A stretch of DNA of 64,000 nucleotides, from NCBI RefSeq assembly GCF_020614375.1, contig NZ_CP085333.1, positions 124,001-188,000 of the forward strand. The letters run 5' to 3'. Made by a program: the position numbers and the translations under genes. This DNA comes from Haladaptatus salinisoli. Its GTDB lineage: Archaea; Halobacteriota; Halobacteria; Halobacteriales; Haladaptataceae. Position 1 is the first letter of the stretch. Each line of letters starts with the position of its first letter. The notes beneath the pieces were generated by a model that saw only the letters and a list, made by a program, of their open reading frames with translations, was not told the DNA's origin and did no database searches. Below, in pieces: positions 18,095 through 27,240 of the stretch.

Positions 18095-18709
18095 TTACGT
18101 CCCCGTTTCGTCATCCGTTGACGACTGGATCAGCTTCGATCTGGCTGTGTTCCGGTTGTGGAACTCCGCACGCAAGTCCTCGTTGTCAAGATCCATCGCC
18201 ACGGCGGACAGCTCTTCCCGAAGGGACGCTAACTCCGTTTCAAGAGCGTTATACTCTTCGTTTTCCTTGAGTTCTTCCGAGTCCTTTCGCTCTTCCAAGG
18301 CCGCCTTCTTAGACGAGAGTGCGAGCAGTTTCTGCACCTGTGAATCGTAGGACGAACGGGCTTCGAGCGTCGAGACAATATTCTGAAGCTCTTCTGGGTC
18401 AGAAACCGGCTTACAGATGTACGCGTCGAAGCCAAGTTCGAGTATATCGAAATCCGGTTCGACCGCGGTCACCATTGCAACCCGGCAATTGAGTTCTCGC
18501 TCGCGAATCTCATCCAATACCTCTCGACCAGATAGGTCGGGCATACGTCTATCAAGAAGAACGATATCGACGGATTCGTCTATCTTCTCAAGTGCCTCCG
18601 TTCCGCTATACGCAGTTTGGATTTCATAGGAATCCTCGAGCCACCGCGCATGTAAATCCGTAATCGCATGTTCGTCATCGACGATGAGAACGGTGGACTC
18701 GTTAAACAT
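18095..18709 (-). CDS. HalX-domain response regulator
   Basis: 204 residues. The receiver domain spans 1-~120 with the acidic pair DDE (11-13), the phospho-acceptor D53 in VLLDRRMPDLSG and the conserved Lys in CKPVSD. The C-terminal ~75 residues match the haloarchaeal HalX domain, rich in Lys/Glu coiled segments (LSSKKAALEERKDSEELKEN). HalX regulators have no classic DNA-binding domain, and their output is not well known. It is the likely partner of the kinase at 16326-17747. Confidence 0.88.
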   Translation of the reverse strand: MFNESTVLIVDDEHAITDLHARWLEDSYEIQTAYSGTEALEKIDESVDIVLLDRRMPDLSGREVLDEIRERELNCRVAMVTAVEPDFDILELGFDAYICKPVSDPEELQNIVSTLEARSSYDSQVQKLLALSSKKAALEERKDSEELKENEEYNALETELASLREELSAVAMDLDNEDLRAEFHNRNTARSKLIQSSTDDETGT

Positions 18710-19004
18710 TGTCTATATCCCAGTTCATCATCCCTGCCATATCAAATGTATCGGTTTGCTTCATTCATTGGTGGTTCTTCCGAATTTGCCTTGCGAAGAG
18801 CTCTTTCACGGACAATAACGGCCTTTGTGCGATAACTAATCGATGAATATGATCGTTTTTATTAAAAACGTTTCGGCACATTGGTCGATTTTGTGATGTA
18901 TAGGACGGGTCGGTTCAGTATTACCAATACGATCGGCGGAATACACTTAAAATTGATAAGTACTTTAAATATTTATTCTCTCTGCGCTTTACTCCGATTC
19001 AACG

Positions 19005-19116
19005 CCTGTGGAGACTGTGCTCCCTACGGACACGGTTGTGTCTGCAAAGCGCGTCATCGAAACAGGAAGCCCGTCCGCAGCGAGGCCGTTAGGCCGAGCA
19101 GGGCGGGGTAGTTCAC
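19005..19116 (+). mobile_element. IS1341-type tnpB tail and right end, solo
   Basis: The 3' end of a tnpB reading frame (PVETVLPTDTVVSAKR, then VIETGSP) runs into GAAGCCCGTCC, the AGCGAGGCCGTTAGGCCGAGC core hairpin and GGGCGGGGTAGTTCAC at 19066-19116. The body of the gene is gone. The core is identical to the one at 7392-7444. The remaining interval 18710-19546 shows no gene. Confidence 0.65.
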
Positions 19117-19546
19117 TGGGTGCTTGCTTTTGCAAGGCAATGCTTTTTCTTACCTAAGTAGAAATAAACGGTAGAAATGGCCACACATTTGGCTTCCCCG
19201 GAAACTAACGGATGGCTTCAAATGGACATGGGCTGTGGATTACCCAGGTGAAGTATGAGTAAAGCTACCAAGGTGGAAAATAATAACACAGCCGTGTTTC
19301 GCGATGACGCCTCGCGAATTAAGGTTCACAACGATTAACAGCAGAACTGGAACGACGAAGGTAGATAAACTCAAAATGAAGACTGATGACTACACTATTA
19401 CGGGTTCATTTCTTCCTCTATTGAGGGCATCTCAATTAGGAACAAGTAATAATCCAGATCGAATAATGTCGTCTAGTATTAATACCGAAATAAAGATATG
19501 AATAGTGCTCTTAAATCAGTATATTCGGACAAAAGGTGAGTTCCAA

Positions 19547-20620
19547 ATGAATAGCGGAAATTCGGAAGAAGATCTCCGAGGGGCGTCGACCGTGTTAGTA
19601 CTCGCACCGCTAACGCCAGACGGCAACATGGCACATATGGAACTCGTTGGTTCGACACCGCCGGAGGAGATGAGCCTTGCAGCCGTTACGTATACTCAAC
19701 CACCTGATCAGTGGCTCGAAGACTGGCAAACGAACCTTAGAAGGCTCCCGCAGGAGACACAGTTCATCCACGCAAGTGGTATGGCTCAACCTGGTATGTA
19801 CGAAGAGCAGATGCCAGACAACGTCACAACGGTGACTGTTGATCCAGCAGATCCAATGGAGATCATCGTACCATTGAGCAGTCATTTAGAGAAGTGGACT
19901 ACTACCGAAACGCAACCAATAGTCTCGATACAAACGCTAACTGTTCTCCTTGAATACGTCGATTTCGACACTGCATTCCGATATCTCCATATTCTCACCC
20001 ATCGAATACAAGCCGCCGATGCGGTTGGCTATTTCCAGATGGATCCCGATATCCACGACCCAGAAACGATTAATACACTCAAAACGCTATTTGACGTTAT
20101 CGTCGAAATTTCCGAAGAGGGTGTTGAGTGGACGACTTCACCAGCATACGCACCGAGTCAAGAGACAAACGAAGCTGATGAAACAGGTGCATCCGAGGAA
20201 GATGTGAATGCACACGATGGCCCACTATCGTCAATTCGGTCAATGGTATCTGGGTTTTTCGACCGCTCAGTGGACGATCATGAAGTGAGAGCGGAGTCCG
20301 TACCTAATTCTAGTACCTCTGTTGACCACCAAACGGATGAAGGAACAGAGTCAATCGAAAAATCTCCCGTCGGAAATCTCGCTGATGAAGAAATGCTCAC
20401 CGACGAAGAACGTATTAAATCACTCCTTCTCAAGTATGGAGGTCGGATGAAACAGTCAGATATTACGGCGGAAACTTCATGGTCAAAATCGACCGTTAGC
20501 AGAAAACTCTCGAAGATGGAAGAAAATGATGAGATCACACGTGTACAAGTTGGTCGCGGAAATCTTGTATTCTTAAATGGGACTGAACCAGAAGCCACAA
20601 AGTCCCAATTTGAAGCATAA
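19547..20620 (+). CDS. DUF7504-type protein with C-terminal helix-turn-helix
   Basis: 357 residues from the ATG at 19547 (MNSGNSEEDLRGASTVLVLA). The first ~200 residues resemble the haloarchaeal DUF7504 domain, a RecA/RadA-fold-like module here without a recognisable Walker A. A disordered acidic linker (~205-290) follows. A winged helix-turn-helix sits at ~290-350 (ERIKSLLLKYGGRMKQSDI, then SWSKSTVSRKLSKMEENDEI). This combination is common in haloarchaeal regulators; ligand and targets are unknown. It opens the regulator-rich block. Confidence 0.75.
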   Translation: MNSGNSEEDLRGASTVLVLAPLTPDGNMAHMELVGSTPPEEMSLAAVTYTQPPDQWLEDWQTNLRRLPQETQFIHASGMAQPGMYEEQMPDNVTTVTVDPADPMEIIVPLSSHLEKWTTTETQPIVSIQTLTVLLEYVDFDTAFRYLHILTHRIQAADAVGYFQMDPDIHDPETINTLKTLFDVIVEISEEGVEWTTSPAYAPSQETNEADETGASEEDVNAHDGPLSSIRSMVSGFFDRSVDDHEVRAESVPNSSTSVDHQTDEGTESIEKSPVGNLADEEMLTDEERIKSLLLKYGGRMKQSDITAETSWSKSTVSRKLSKMEENDEITRVQVGRGNLVFLNGTEPEATKSQFEA

Positions 20621-21050
20621 ACCCATTCCTCATCTGTTTACCATTTCATCGTTTCTTTCTAAAAGAATCTCTACTTCATCGTGGGTTACAGGCAGTCGCA
20701 AAACGTGAGAGGAAGCAAGTCATGAGCGCTACTACTCTCACGGCCGGATATTAGTACCGTGCCTCCGCGCTAGGCAATCCTATCTTTATGCCTTACTCTT
20801 AATTACTATGTTGTGGTTAATCGCCTAAACCCGTTAGAAACCTCAAACTCTGGAGAAAAAAGATAGTTCTGCTATTCTTTCCCTTTATACCTCCATCAAA
20901 AGCGGTTATGAATCGCGTAAACTCCTACTCAAAAGCCAGGGTGTTTTTATCCTTATAGGGTCAATAAGCGGTCCACATTCAGTAAATTTGATTTCGATAA
21001 AAGAAGACCGCAATAGACTTATACTTACTGAGCGGCTAATTCTATTAGTC
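20621..21050. other. Gene-free stretch
   Basis: No coding or RNA gene is seen. The sequence is AT-rich towards 20800-20990, with promoter-like TTTTTATCCTTATAGG at 20943-20960. Confidence 0.35.
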
Positions 21051-21647
21051 ATGAGCGCTGTAGAGGATCAATATAACGATGTTGAGAAGGCTGTTACAAC
21101 AGACGACAAAGAAGAGGAGAGTATCGACCACGAACTCTCAAAAGACAAGATATTCCACCTTCTTCAGACACCACGTCGACGAGGTGTCCTTCGTTATTTA
21201 AAGGAGAATGATGGACCCGTTGAGATGCGGGATCTTGCCGAGCAGGTAGCAGCCTGGGAGAACAATACAACCCTCCAAGCGCTTACTTCGGATGAACGCC
21301 AGCGTGTGTACATTGCGCTTTATCAATCACACCTCCCAAAACTCGACAAGGAGGGTATAATCAGGTACGATCAGAATCGCGGTACCGTTGTGCGCACAGA
21401 GCTTGCAAATCGACTTGATTGTTACCTTAACGTTTCTGCCACTGATTCCCCCGACTCTCATGACGAAGACAGCACAGCCACACGATGGGAGGTATATTAT
21501 CTCGGCGCGTCGGTACTTGGTACCATCATCCTTGGAGGCTCTGAACTTGGTGTTCCTCTACTCGTAACGCTTCCTGCTGTTGCCATCGGTGGAGGTATTG
21601 TTGCTCTATTCCTTTTAGTAACGCTCGCCCAGTTTTTCTTCCATTAA
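21051..21647 (+). CDS. DUF7344 HTH-like membrane protein (copy 2)
   Basis: 198 residues from the ATG at 21051; an upstream in-frame ATG at 20988 would add 21 residues unlike copy 1. The DUF7344 domain lies at ~28-115 (KIFHLLQTPRRRGVLRYL, ENDGPVEMRDLAEQVAAWEN). Two hydrophobic C-terminal segments of a sequence quite different from copy 1 follow. The N-terminal acidic arm also differs, so only the domain core is shared. Confidence 0.75.
   Translation: MSAVEDQYNDVEKAVTTDDKEEESIDHELSKDKIFHLLQTPRRRGVLRYLKENDGPVEMRDLAEQVAAWENNTTLQALTSDERQRVYIALYQSHLPKLDKEGIIRYDQNRGTVVRTELANRLDCYLNVSATDSPDSHDEDSTATRWEVYYLGASVLGTIILGGSELGVPLLVTLPAVAIGGGIVALFLLVTLAQFFFH
21204..21349 (+). repeat. 146-bp block identical to 5992-6137
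   Basis: Second copy of the perfectly conserved segment inside the DUF7344 genes. Confidence 0.9.
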
Positions 21648-21714
21648 ATCTATCGATTAATATATTAGAATAGCGCAGAATTGCCCAATGAGCGACTCTC
21701 CTTGTGGTCAATTG

Positions 21715-21942
21715 TTAGCTTGGTGTAGGGGTAGGTATCTCTTCTTCCATCTCTTCTGTAAGTTTTTCTGAGAGCTTGAATACTGCCTCTTGGTGGTCAG
21801 TTTTGGAGCGATGAATTGATGTAGGGTAAACTCCTGTTGCTTCATAATCGGTACAGTCGAGCGCTCGGTCGTTTTGCATCTCATAGCGTGTTTTGATCTC
21901 TACGAGTAGTCCATGGAGGTGGATCAGTTCTTGCTTCTTCAT
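21715..21942 (-). CDS. UPF0058 family protein (copy 1)
   Basis: 75 residues starting MKKQELIHLHGLLVEIK, the hallmark of UPF0058, a small helical archaeal family that may bind metal through its His residues; TSIHRSKTDHQEAVFKL is the second conserved block. Function is unproven. It lies opposite to its neighbours in the regulator block. A second copy is at 25256-25492. Confidence 0.75.
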   Translation of the reverse strand: MKKQELIHLHGLLVEIKTRYEMQNDRALDCTDYEATGVYPTSIHRSKTDHQEAVFKLSEKLTEEMEEEIPTPTPS

Positions 21943-22137
21943 ATGGGTGATTAGGCTGCTCTATGATTATATTTTCTTGGGCCAGTTTCTTTCTGCTTCG
22001 GCTATAAATGTTATACGAAAATCAAATTCTGCATTCGTAATGGAGAGTACAATAGATTCTAGACAAATAATATGCTGGGTTCAATCAGAATGATAACATT
22101 ATAATACACTTAACTAATACCATGTAGACATAACATA

Positions 22138-22446
22138 GTGACGGATATGTACGACCTAACCGGATTCCAACGAGATCTGTTGTATGTCATCAACGGATTG
22201 GACGAACCGCATGGCCTTGCCATTAAAGAAGAACTAGAGGATTATTACGAAAAAGACATTCACCACGGTCGTCTCTATCCCAATCTCGATACACTCGTCG
22301 ACAAAGGACTAGTCGAAAAAGGGCAAGTGGATCGTCGGACTAACTACTACACACTCACTCGTCGCGGACAGCGTGAGATTGAGGCGCGACATGAGTGGGA
22401 GGCACAGTACGTCGACGAAAAAGAACCTGTTGAAGTCACTGACTGA
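22138..22446 (+). CDS. PadR family transcriptional regulator (copy 1)
   Basis: 102 residues from a GTG at 22138, or 99 from the ATG at 22147. The winged helix has the PadR pattern: LTGFQRDLLYVINGL, HGLAIKEELEDYYEKDIHHG, RLYPNLDTLVDKGLVEKGQ and DRRTNYYTLTRRG. These DNA-binding repressors respond to small molecules or act in haloarchaeal regulatory cascades. A close paralogue is at 24258-24614, and a TFB gene lies between them. Confidence 0.82.
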   Translation: MTDMYDLTGFQRDLLYVINGLDEPHGLAIKEELEDYYEKDIHHGRLYPNLDTLVDKGLVEKGQVDRRTNYYTLTRRGQREIEARHEWEAQYVDEKEPVEVTD

Positions 22447-22844
22447 TTCCGTTCTGGTTTCAACAGAACACCCAAGTTTTCTTTAAAATACGCAACCTGC
22501 CCTTTTAGTGGGTATTTCCGTTCTATCCATTCATTTCATGAACTTGAAAACGAATAGAAACCGCTAAGTTGATTGAAGTAACACGATATTGAATGATTGT
22601 TCTTAATGTATTAAACTATGATGGGATATGAATGAGACCGGAACTAGATCTAGTTAGAACTCCATCAGGCCAAGATCTCTCTGTCCTTTTAATCCTATAA
22701 TTACTATCCATAATGCAATAACTACGTATATGGAATACGCAGACTGCTTTGACTTCTTTGCTTTTTTATCCTGATACCGACTATAGTTCGAAACGTGTCT
22801 TTCCATCCGGGGGTTTAAATGTTTCCTGTGAGTATAGAGCATTG
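22447..22844. other. Gene-free stretch upstream of the TFB gene
   Basis: AT-rich with no convincing gene. GGGTTTAAATG at 22811-22821, about 25-34 nt before the TFB ATG, is a likely TATA box. Confidence 0.4.
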
Positions 22845-23801
22845 ATGAAACGGTCCACTCGCCAACGGGAGCGCCGTGCGGAGCAAACCAAAACTGAGGA
22901 GGAGGCAGTACAGGGGTGTCCCGAGTGTGGGTCGGAAAACCTCGTGAACAGTGCAGACCAATCAGAGCTGGTCTGTGACGACTGTGGACTGGTGGTTGAA
23001 GAAGACAATGTAGACCGCGGACCAGAGTGGCGCGCATTCAACCACAGTGAGCGACAGAGCAAATCACGCGTGGGTGCGCCAACCACACAAACAATGCACG
23101 ATAAGGGGTTGACGACCACTATTGACTGGAAGAATCAAGACGCATACGGTCGCTCGCTCTCGTCGGAAAAGCGGAGCCAGATGCATCGGTTGCGAAAGTG
23201 GCAGGAGCGCATCCGAACGAAAGACGCGGGCGAGCGGAACTTACAGTTTGCCCTCTCTGAAATCGACCGGATGGCTTCTGCACTTGGTGTTCCCCGATCG
23301 GTTCGCGAAGTAGCATCGGTCATCTATCGTCGAGCACTCTCAGAAGACCTAATTCGAGGGCGCTCTATTGAGGGTGTTGCAACAAGCACGCTCTACGCTG
23401 CCTGTCGCCAAGAAGGCATTCCGCGGAGTCTCGAAGAAGTAGCGGAGGTGTCTCGGGTGAATCAAAAAGAGATTGGTCGAACGTACCGATATATATCGCA
23501 GGAGCTTGGCCTTGAGATGAAGCCTGTTGATCCTAAGCAGTATGTACCTCGATTCTGCTCTGACCTTAATGTTAGTGAGGAGGTGCAATCAAAGGCGAAT
23601 GAAATAATCGATACCACAGCAGAACAAGGTCTACTCTCGGGTAAGTCACCGACAGGTTACGCAGCCGCCGCAATCTACGCTGCATCGCTTCTTTGTAATG
23701 AGAAGAAGACTCAACGCGAGGTTGCTGATGTAGCACAGGTGACCGAGGTCACCATCCGTAACCGATACCAAGAGCAAATTGAAGCGCTTGGAATTCACTG
23801 A
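22845..23801 (+). CDS. tfb: Transcription initiation factor IIB
   Basis: 318 residues from the ATG at 22845 ([20 protein letters not shown]). The zinc ribbon has C25-x2-C28 and C44-x2-C47 (GCPECG, VCDDCG). A B-finger region [19 protein letters not shown] and two cyclin folds (~120-215 and ~220-318) follow. It recruits RNA polymerase to TBP-TATA complexes. Haloarchaea carry several TFBs that act as global regulators. This one is located in an accessory block beside PadR genes, which suggests a specialised rather than housekeeping role (inference). Confidence 0.92.
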   Translation: MKRSTRQRERRAEQTKTEEEAVQGCPECGSENLVNSADQSELVCDDCGLVVEEDNVDRGPEWRAFNHSERQSKSRVGAPTTQTMHDKGLTTTIDWKNQDAYGRSLSSEKRSQMHRLRKWQERIRTKDAGERNLQFALSEIDRMASALGVPRSVREVASVIYRRALSEDLIRGRSIEGVATSTLYAACRQEGIPRSLEEVAEVSRVNQKEIGRTYRYISQELGLEMKPVDPKQYVPRFCSDLNVSEEVQSKANEIIDTTAEQGLLSGKSPTGYAAAAIYAASLLCNEKKTQREVADVAQVTEVTIRNRYQEQIEALGIH

Positions 23802-24257
23802 TACTTTAAGTACATCCTAGTTTTCACTGGGTTTTTCGAGACTATACAAGCGTATACTTCTCTAAGTTGGCGTCAGCTCACCAGGTAACTTAATGGACTT
23901 GCCGGCGGGTTTCTTACCGTTGTTCATAGCACCTCTCTACGCTATCAAGAGCAGAACGCCATAATCAATCATGACCTAATAAAAGGATTATACTGTGATT
24001 AAGAAGTAAATGGTGAGGAGATGTACTTTTCGTTTTCACCCGTTTTGTTCTTCAAACATTTAGCCCAGAAATACAGATGATCACTCTTATGTAAGAATGT
24101 ATGATTGTTTACATCCTTCACGAATATTTCCCTCTTGTTCTCCTATTTTCTGCAACTCGGTTATGGCAGCTAGATAATATCTGTAACAAAAGCCGTAAAA
24201 ATTGCTCAAATTAGGAAGTTTTATATCCTCTGTCAGTCCATGTCACAATAGACCCCC
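23802..24257. other. Gene-free AT-rich stretch with the copy-2 PadR promoter
   Basis: No gene is seen. GTTTTATATCC at 24218-24228 lies 30-40 nt before the PadR ATG and is a likely TATA box. Confidence 0.4.
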
Positions 24258-24614
24258 ATGTCAGAGGCACAAACCATCACCGAAACGGAAACTGCTCGCG
24301 ACTTAACTGCCTTCCAGCAAAACGTTCTACTGGTTCTTGCCGAGGAATCTCGGTATGGCCTTGCAGTAAAGCGTGAACTGGAAGATTACTATGATGAGGA
24401 AGTGAACCACGGTCGGTTGTACCCGAACTTGGACACTCTTATCGAACAAGGATTGGTTGAAAAAAGCGAACTCGATAAACGCACTAATGAATACGCGATC
24501 ACCGATAAGGGGATCAATGTCCTCCTCGACACGTTCAATTGGCGGTTCAAGCAATTCATCACAAACAATGAGCGTGCGGAGAAGGTTCGTACGCTTCTAG
24601 AAAACCAGTCGTAA
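24258..24614 (+). CDS. PadR family transcriptional regulator (copy 2)
   Basis: 118 residues. The winged helix is very close to copy 1: ELEDYYDEEVNHGRLYPNL, DTLIEQGLVEKSELDKRTN. A longer acidic N-terminus (MSEAQTITETETARD) and a helical C-terminal tail (WRFKQFITNNERAEKVRTLL) follow the usual PadR dimerisation layout. It is preceded by a good TATA box. Confidence 0.83.
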   Translation: MSEAQTITETETARDLTAFQQNVLLVLAEESRYGLAVKRELEDYYDEEVNHGRLYPNLDTLIEQGLVEKSELDKRTNEYAITDKGINVLLDTFNWRFKQFITNNERAEKVRTLLENQS

Positions 24615-24734
24615 TTAAGACCTTCTTTTTCGTGAAAGTGTGGTATAGCGGCATTCTCCTGAGTGTTTCACACGTTCATAGCAATGCTTTCTCCATCTAG
24701 GTCAATAATTTCGCACGCTCCATCTATAGCCGAA

Positions 24735-25035
24735 TTGCAGGTAAGTACGCCCCCTTCCTCACGGAGCGATCGAAGCGAGCGAGTAGGGAGGGGATACAGC
24801 GCCGTCTTTGGTGTTCTCACACGCGCGATAGTAGGTGGAATTGAAGCCCTCAAGGCCTCCCACGCACTGGACAGCGCGGAACCATAAGCACGGGACAGGC
24901 CGAATCCACGCCTTCGGAGACTGCGACCACTGTGGATTCCCGGTGAATCTGCACGCCTTATTGGTGAACAAGGAAGCTCCCACCGCACGAAGCGAGGGAT
25001 GAGTAACTCCGAGTGCGGTAGGACAGAGTAGTTTA
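24735..25035 (+). mobile_element. Internally deleted IS1341-type element
   Basis: The left ~60 bases (CGAGTAGGGAGGGGATACAG and surroundings) match, in inverse orientation, the left end of the tnpB element at about 26853-26905. The right part encodes a zinc-ribbon tail in frame (ACGGGAC onwards reads GTGRIHAFGDCDHCGFPVN, stop near 25002) and ends in GAAGCTCCCACCGCAC, GAAGCGAGGG, GTGCGGTAGGACAGAGTAGTTTAC, the right-end hairpin. Almost all of tnpB is missing, so it is a non-autonomous remnant. Confidence 0.6.
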
Positions 25036-25255
25036 CGACTCTTGAATTCCTTATTTCTTACAGAGATGCGAAACAAATAGGGAAAATAATTATCTCCCAT
25101 AATTGTTCTAATTATCATCTATCAAAAATGCCGTTTCTTCTTAATCAAGAAAGAAGACGTTGTATTACAGCAAAAGTATCGCTATAATAATCGGCCTGTT
25201 TGCGAATGTGTCTCAAGGAAAGGTTATGGGTTTAGGGTTTGAAGATCGTGCTACG

Positions 25256-25492
25256 ATGAAGAAACAAGAACTCATTCACCTGCATGGACTTCTTTCAGAA
25301 GTACGTAACAAACTTAATCAAAAAAATAGTTCCCCAATTGATATACCTGCTTATGAAACTCAAGATACACGGCCAACATCTATTCACCATTCAAAAGAAG
25401 ATCACCGTAAAGCAGTGCTCACGTTATGCGACGGTATCACAACAAACTTGATGGAAGAGAAAACTGAGTTTATCGTCTCACACGCGGACTAG
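25256..25492 (+). CDS. UPF0058 family protein (copy 2)
   Basis: 78 residues from the ATG at 25256 (MKKQELIHLHGLLSEVRNKL). It is homologous to copy 1 along its length, with the same TSIHHSKEDHRKAVL block; the upstream frame extension from 25160 is hydrophobic and not family-like. Function is unknown. It lies between the two tnpB-type elements. Confidence 0.72.
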   Translation: MKKQELIHLHGLLSEVRNKLNQKNSSPIDIPAYETQDTRPTSIHHSKEDHRKAVLTLCDGITTNLMEEKTEFIVSHAD

Positions 25493-25621
25493 ATTTTTGT
25501 CAAAACCAATAAAATGGTATAGACACTAATATACGGATAGAGGATTTGACAGCTAGCATATCCTTGAGGATATCGAACAGCGAGGATTACAATATGTCGT
25601 GCCAAAGCTGATGCAGCCGAG

Positions 25622-25676
25622 TAAACTACCCTACTTCGCTCGGTCTGACGACCTCGCTCGTCGAGGGTAGGGCTTT
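25622..25676 (-). mobile_element. Right end of the tnpB element (hairpin)
   Basis: The minus strand reads GAAAGCCCTACCCTCGACG, AGCGAGGTCGTCAGACCGAGC, GAAGTAGGGTAGTTTA. It has the same core and terminus as 7392-7444 and 19066-19116, with compensating differences in the outer stem. Confidence 0.65.
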
Positions 25677-26734
25677 CGCGTAGACTCCCGTTCTATGCCA
25701 CCGTCCGCGGTAGCAAGCGGGGGACATACTCCCCACTCACGTTCAGCGTCCCGCGATTCAACGTCTACTGGTGCGCCTCCGTCGGCTGCATTTTGCCTCC
25801 GACGGAGATACCGGAATCCGATATTCTTCGCCGTGTTGTAATCCGCGTGGTTCTGATACCCGCATTTCAAGCACTCGAAGTGCTCGCCGTCGCGGTTGTC
25901 CTCATGAGTACAGCCGCACGTCGAACAGCGTTGAGACGTGTGGTTCGGTGGGACTTGTACGGCTTCGACGCCGTGCTCTGCCGCCTTGTACTCGACGTAT
26001 TGGAATAACCGGCGGAACGCCCACACGTGTTGCCACGTCGCCTGCGGGATGTTCTCGCGGATATACGTTAGGTCCTCGAAGACAATGTGCGAACAGCCGT
26101 ATTCGACGGCTTCCTCGATGAGTTCGTTCGCTACGCCGTGAAGATATATCTCGAACCGTCCGTACTCCTTACGTCCGACGCCTTCAATAGCTTCGTGTGC
26201 CGCTCGCGATCCTCGCTGTTGAAGTGAGCCACGGCGCTTCTCGTACTCTCGACGCCAGTGGTTGAGTTCATCGGCAGACCAAAACGTTCCGGTGGACGAA
26301 ACGGCGATGTTGTTTACCCCGAGGTCCACACCGAGTACTGTTCTCTGCTTGGTGTCGGGTTCGGGGTCGTCGGCTTCGACCTTCCGCATAGACGCATGAA
26401 GGAACCACTCGCCATCTCGACGCTGTAGGTTCGCCATGCGGAACTCATACTCCTCGTCTTCAAGGTAGGTCCGTGGATGGCGGTCGGGGTCTTCGGGGAG
26501 GATGTAGTCGCACTCGACGCGCCCGTTGACGGTCGAAAGGGAGACATGGTCGTAGTGGAACGTCGCGCTTCGTTTGTCGTAGACCGCGCCATCGGCGGAA
26601 AAGTAGGGTTGCGACGTTCGTTCACCGCGCTTCAGCCTCACTACACCGCTCTTGACGGCTTCGACCGCTCGCCGAACTCCCTTTTGTACGAGGTTCGCGG
26701 TAAGGTCGGTTTCGTCCCGTAGTTGGTCGTACAA
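25631..26734 (-). CDS. tnpB: TnpB, RNA-guided nuclease of an IS1341-type element, N-terminally shortened
   Basis: 367 residues from a TTG at 26734. The RuvC triad is intact: D in VLGVDLGVNNIAVSS, E in IVFEDLTYIREN and D in NHADYNTAKNIG. The zinc ribbon is CSTCGCTH...CLKCGYQNH. Homologues are usually 40-70 residues longer. Here the frame continues upstream only to WIDTKSKAKAERAL and then meets a TGA near 26763. An ATG at about 26767-26770 lies just beyond, as if ~140 bases were deleted. No tnpA is nearby. The protein could still fold partly, but activity is doubtful. Confidence 0.75.
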   Translation of the reverse strand: MYDQLRDETDLTANLVQKGVRRAVEAVKSGVVRLKRGERTSQPYFSADGAVYDKRSATFHYDHVSLSTVNGRVECDYILPEDPDRHPRTYLEDEEYEFRMANLQRRDGEWFLHASMRKVEADDPEPDTKQRTVLGVDLGVNNIAVSSTGTFWSADELNHWRREYEKRRGSLQQRGSRAAHEAIEGVGRKEYGRFEIYLHGVANELIEEAVEYGCSHIVFEDLTYIRENIPQATWQHVWAFRRLFQYVEYKAAEHGVEAVQVPPNHTSQRCSTCGCTHEDNRDGEHFECLKCGYQNHADYNTAKNIGFRYLRRRQNAADGGAPVDVESRDAEREWGVCPPLATADGGIERESTRKPYPRRARSSDRAK

Positions 26735-26935
26735 GGCACGTTCTGCTTTGGCCTTCGATTTCGTGTCTATCCATCATCTGTGTTTAGACCAAGTTTCAAC
26801 ATAAAGGTGGTAGTGGGCCTGTGGGCCGAGCGTCGAACGTGTTTGAGAACCGTGCGGCGCTGTATCCCCTCCCTACTCGCTCGCATCGGTCGCTCGTTGA
26901 GGAAGAGGCCTTAGCGCCTCAATTCAGGTAATCCA
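26735..26935 (-). mobile_element. Left part of the tnpB element
   Basis: The sequence upstream of tnpB includes GGGAGGGGATACAGCGCCG (minus strand), shared with the deleted copy at 24735-25035, and an outer segment with GGCGCTAAGGCC. Its outer boundary is not sharply defined. Confidence 0.45.
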
Positions 26936-26955
26936 CCATAGGAGGTACAGTAGAT

Positions 26956-26995
26956 ATCAAAGCGGATTCGTTTCTGGGTGATCCGCTGCTTTGAT
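26956..26995. repeat. Imperfect inverted repeat
   Basis: ATCAAAGCGGAT pairs with ATCCGCTGCTTTGAT across a 13-base loop, with a 3-base bulge. It lies just outside the tnpB element in an otherwise empty interval (26936-27240). It may be a hairpin or operator. Confidence 0.35.
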
Positions 26996-27240
26996 CAAAT
27001 AAACATCAAACTATATTGGAGTATGATTGCTAATCAGAATTAGCTTTTGAACTCCAGTGTGAAGTGGTTGCAGGTCGGTGGATCAGTCGAAATCGTGCAT
27101 TACAGACTCTCTATACCAGCTGTAGTCTCCTTTTCCAAAGGGGTCGGATTTGATATAGCACTATTCAATTTATACTATCGGCTATTTGGCTTCTAGCCTC
27201 TCTACCGTTCGAATACGGCAATTGCTTGCATAAGCCATCT

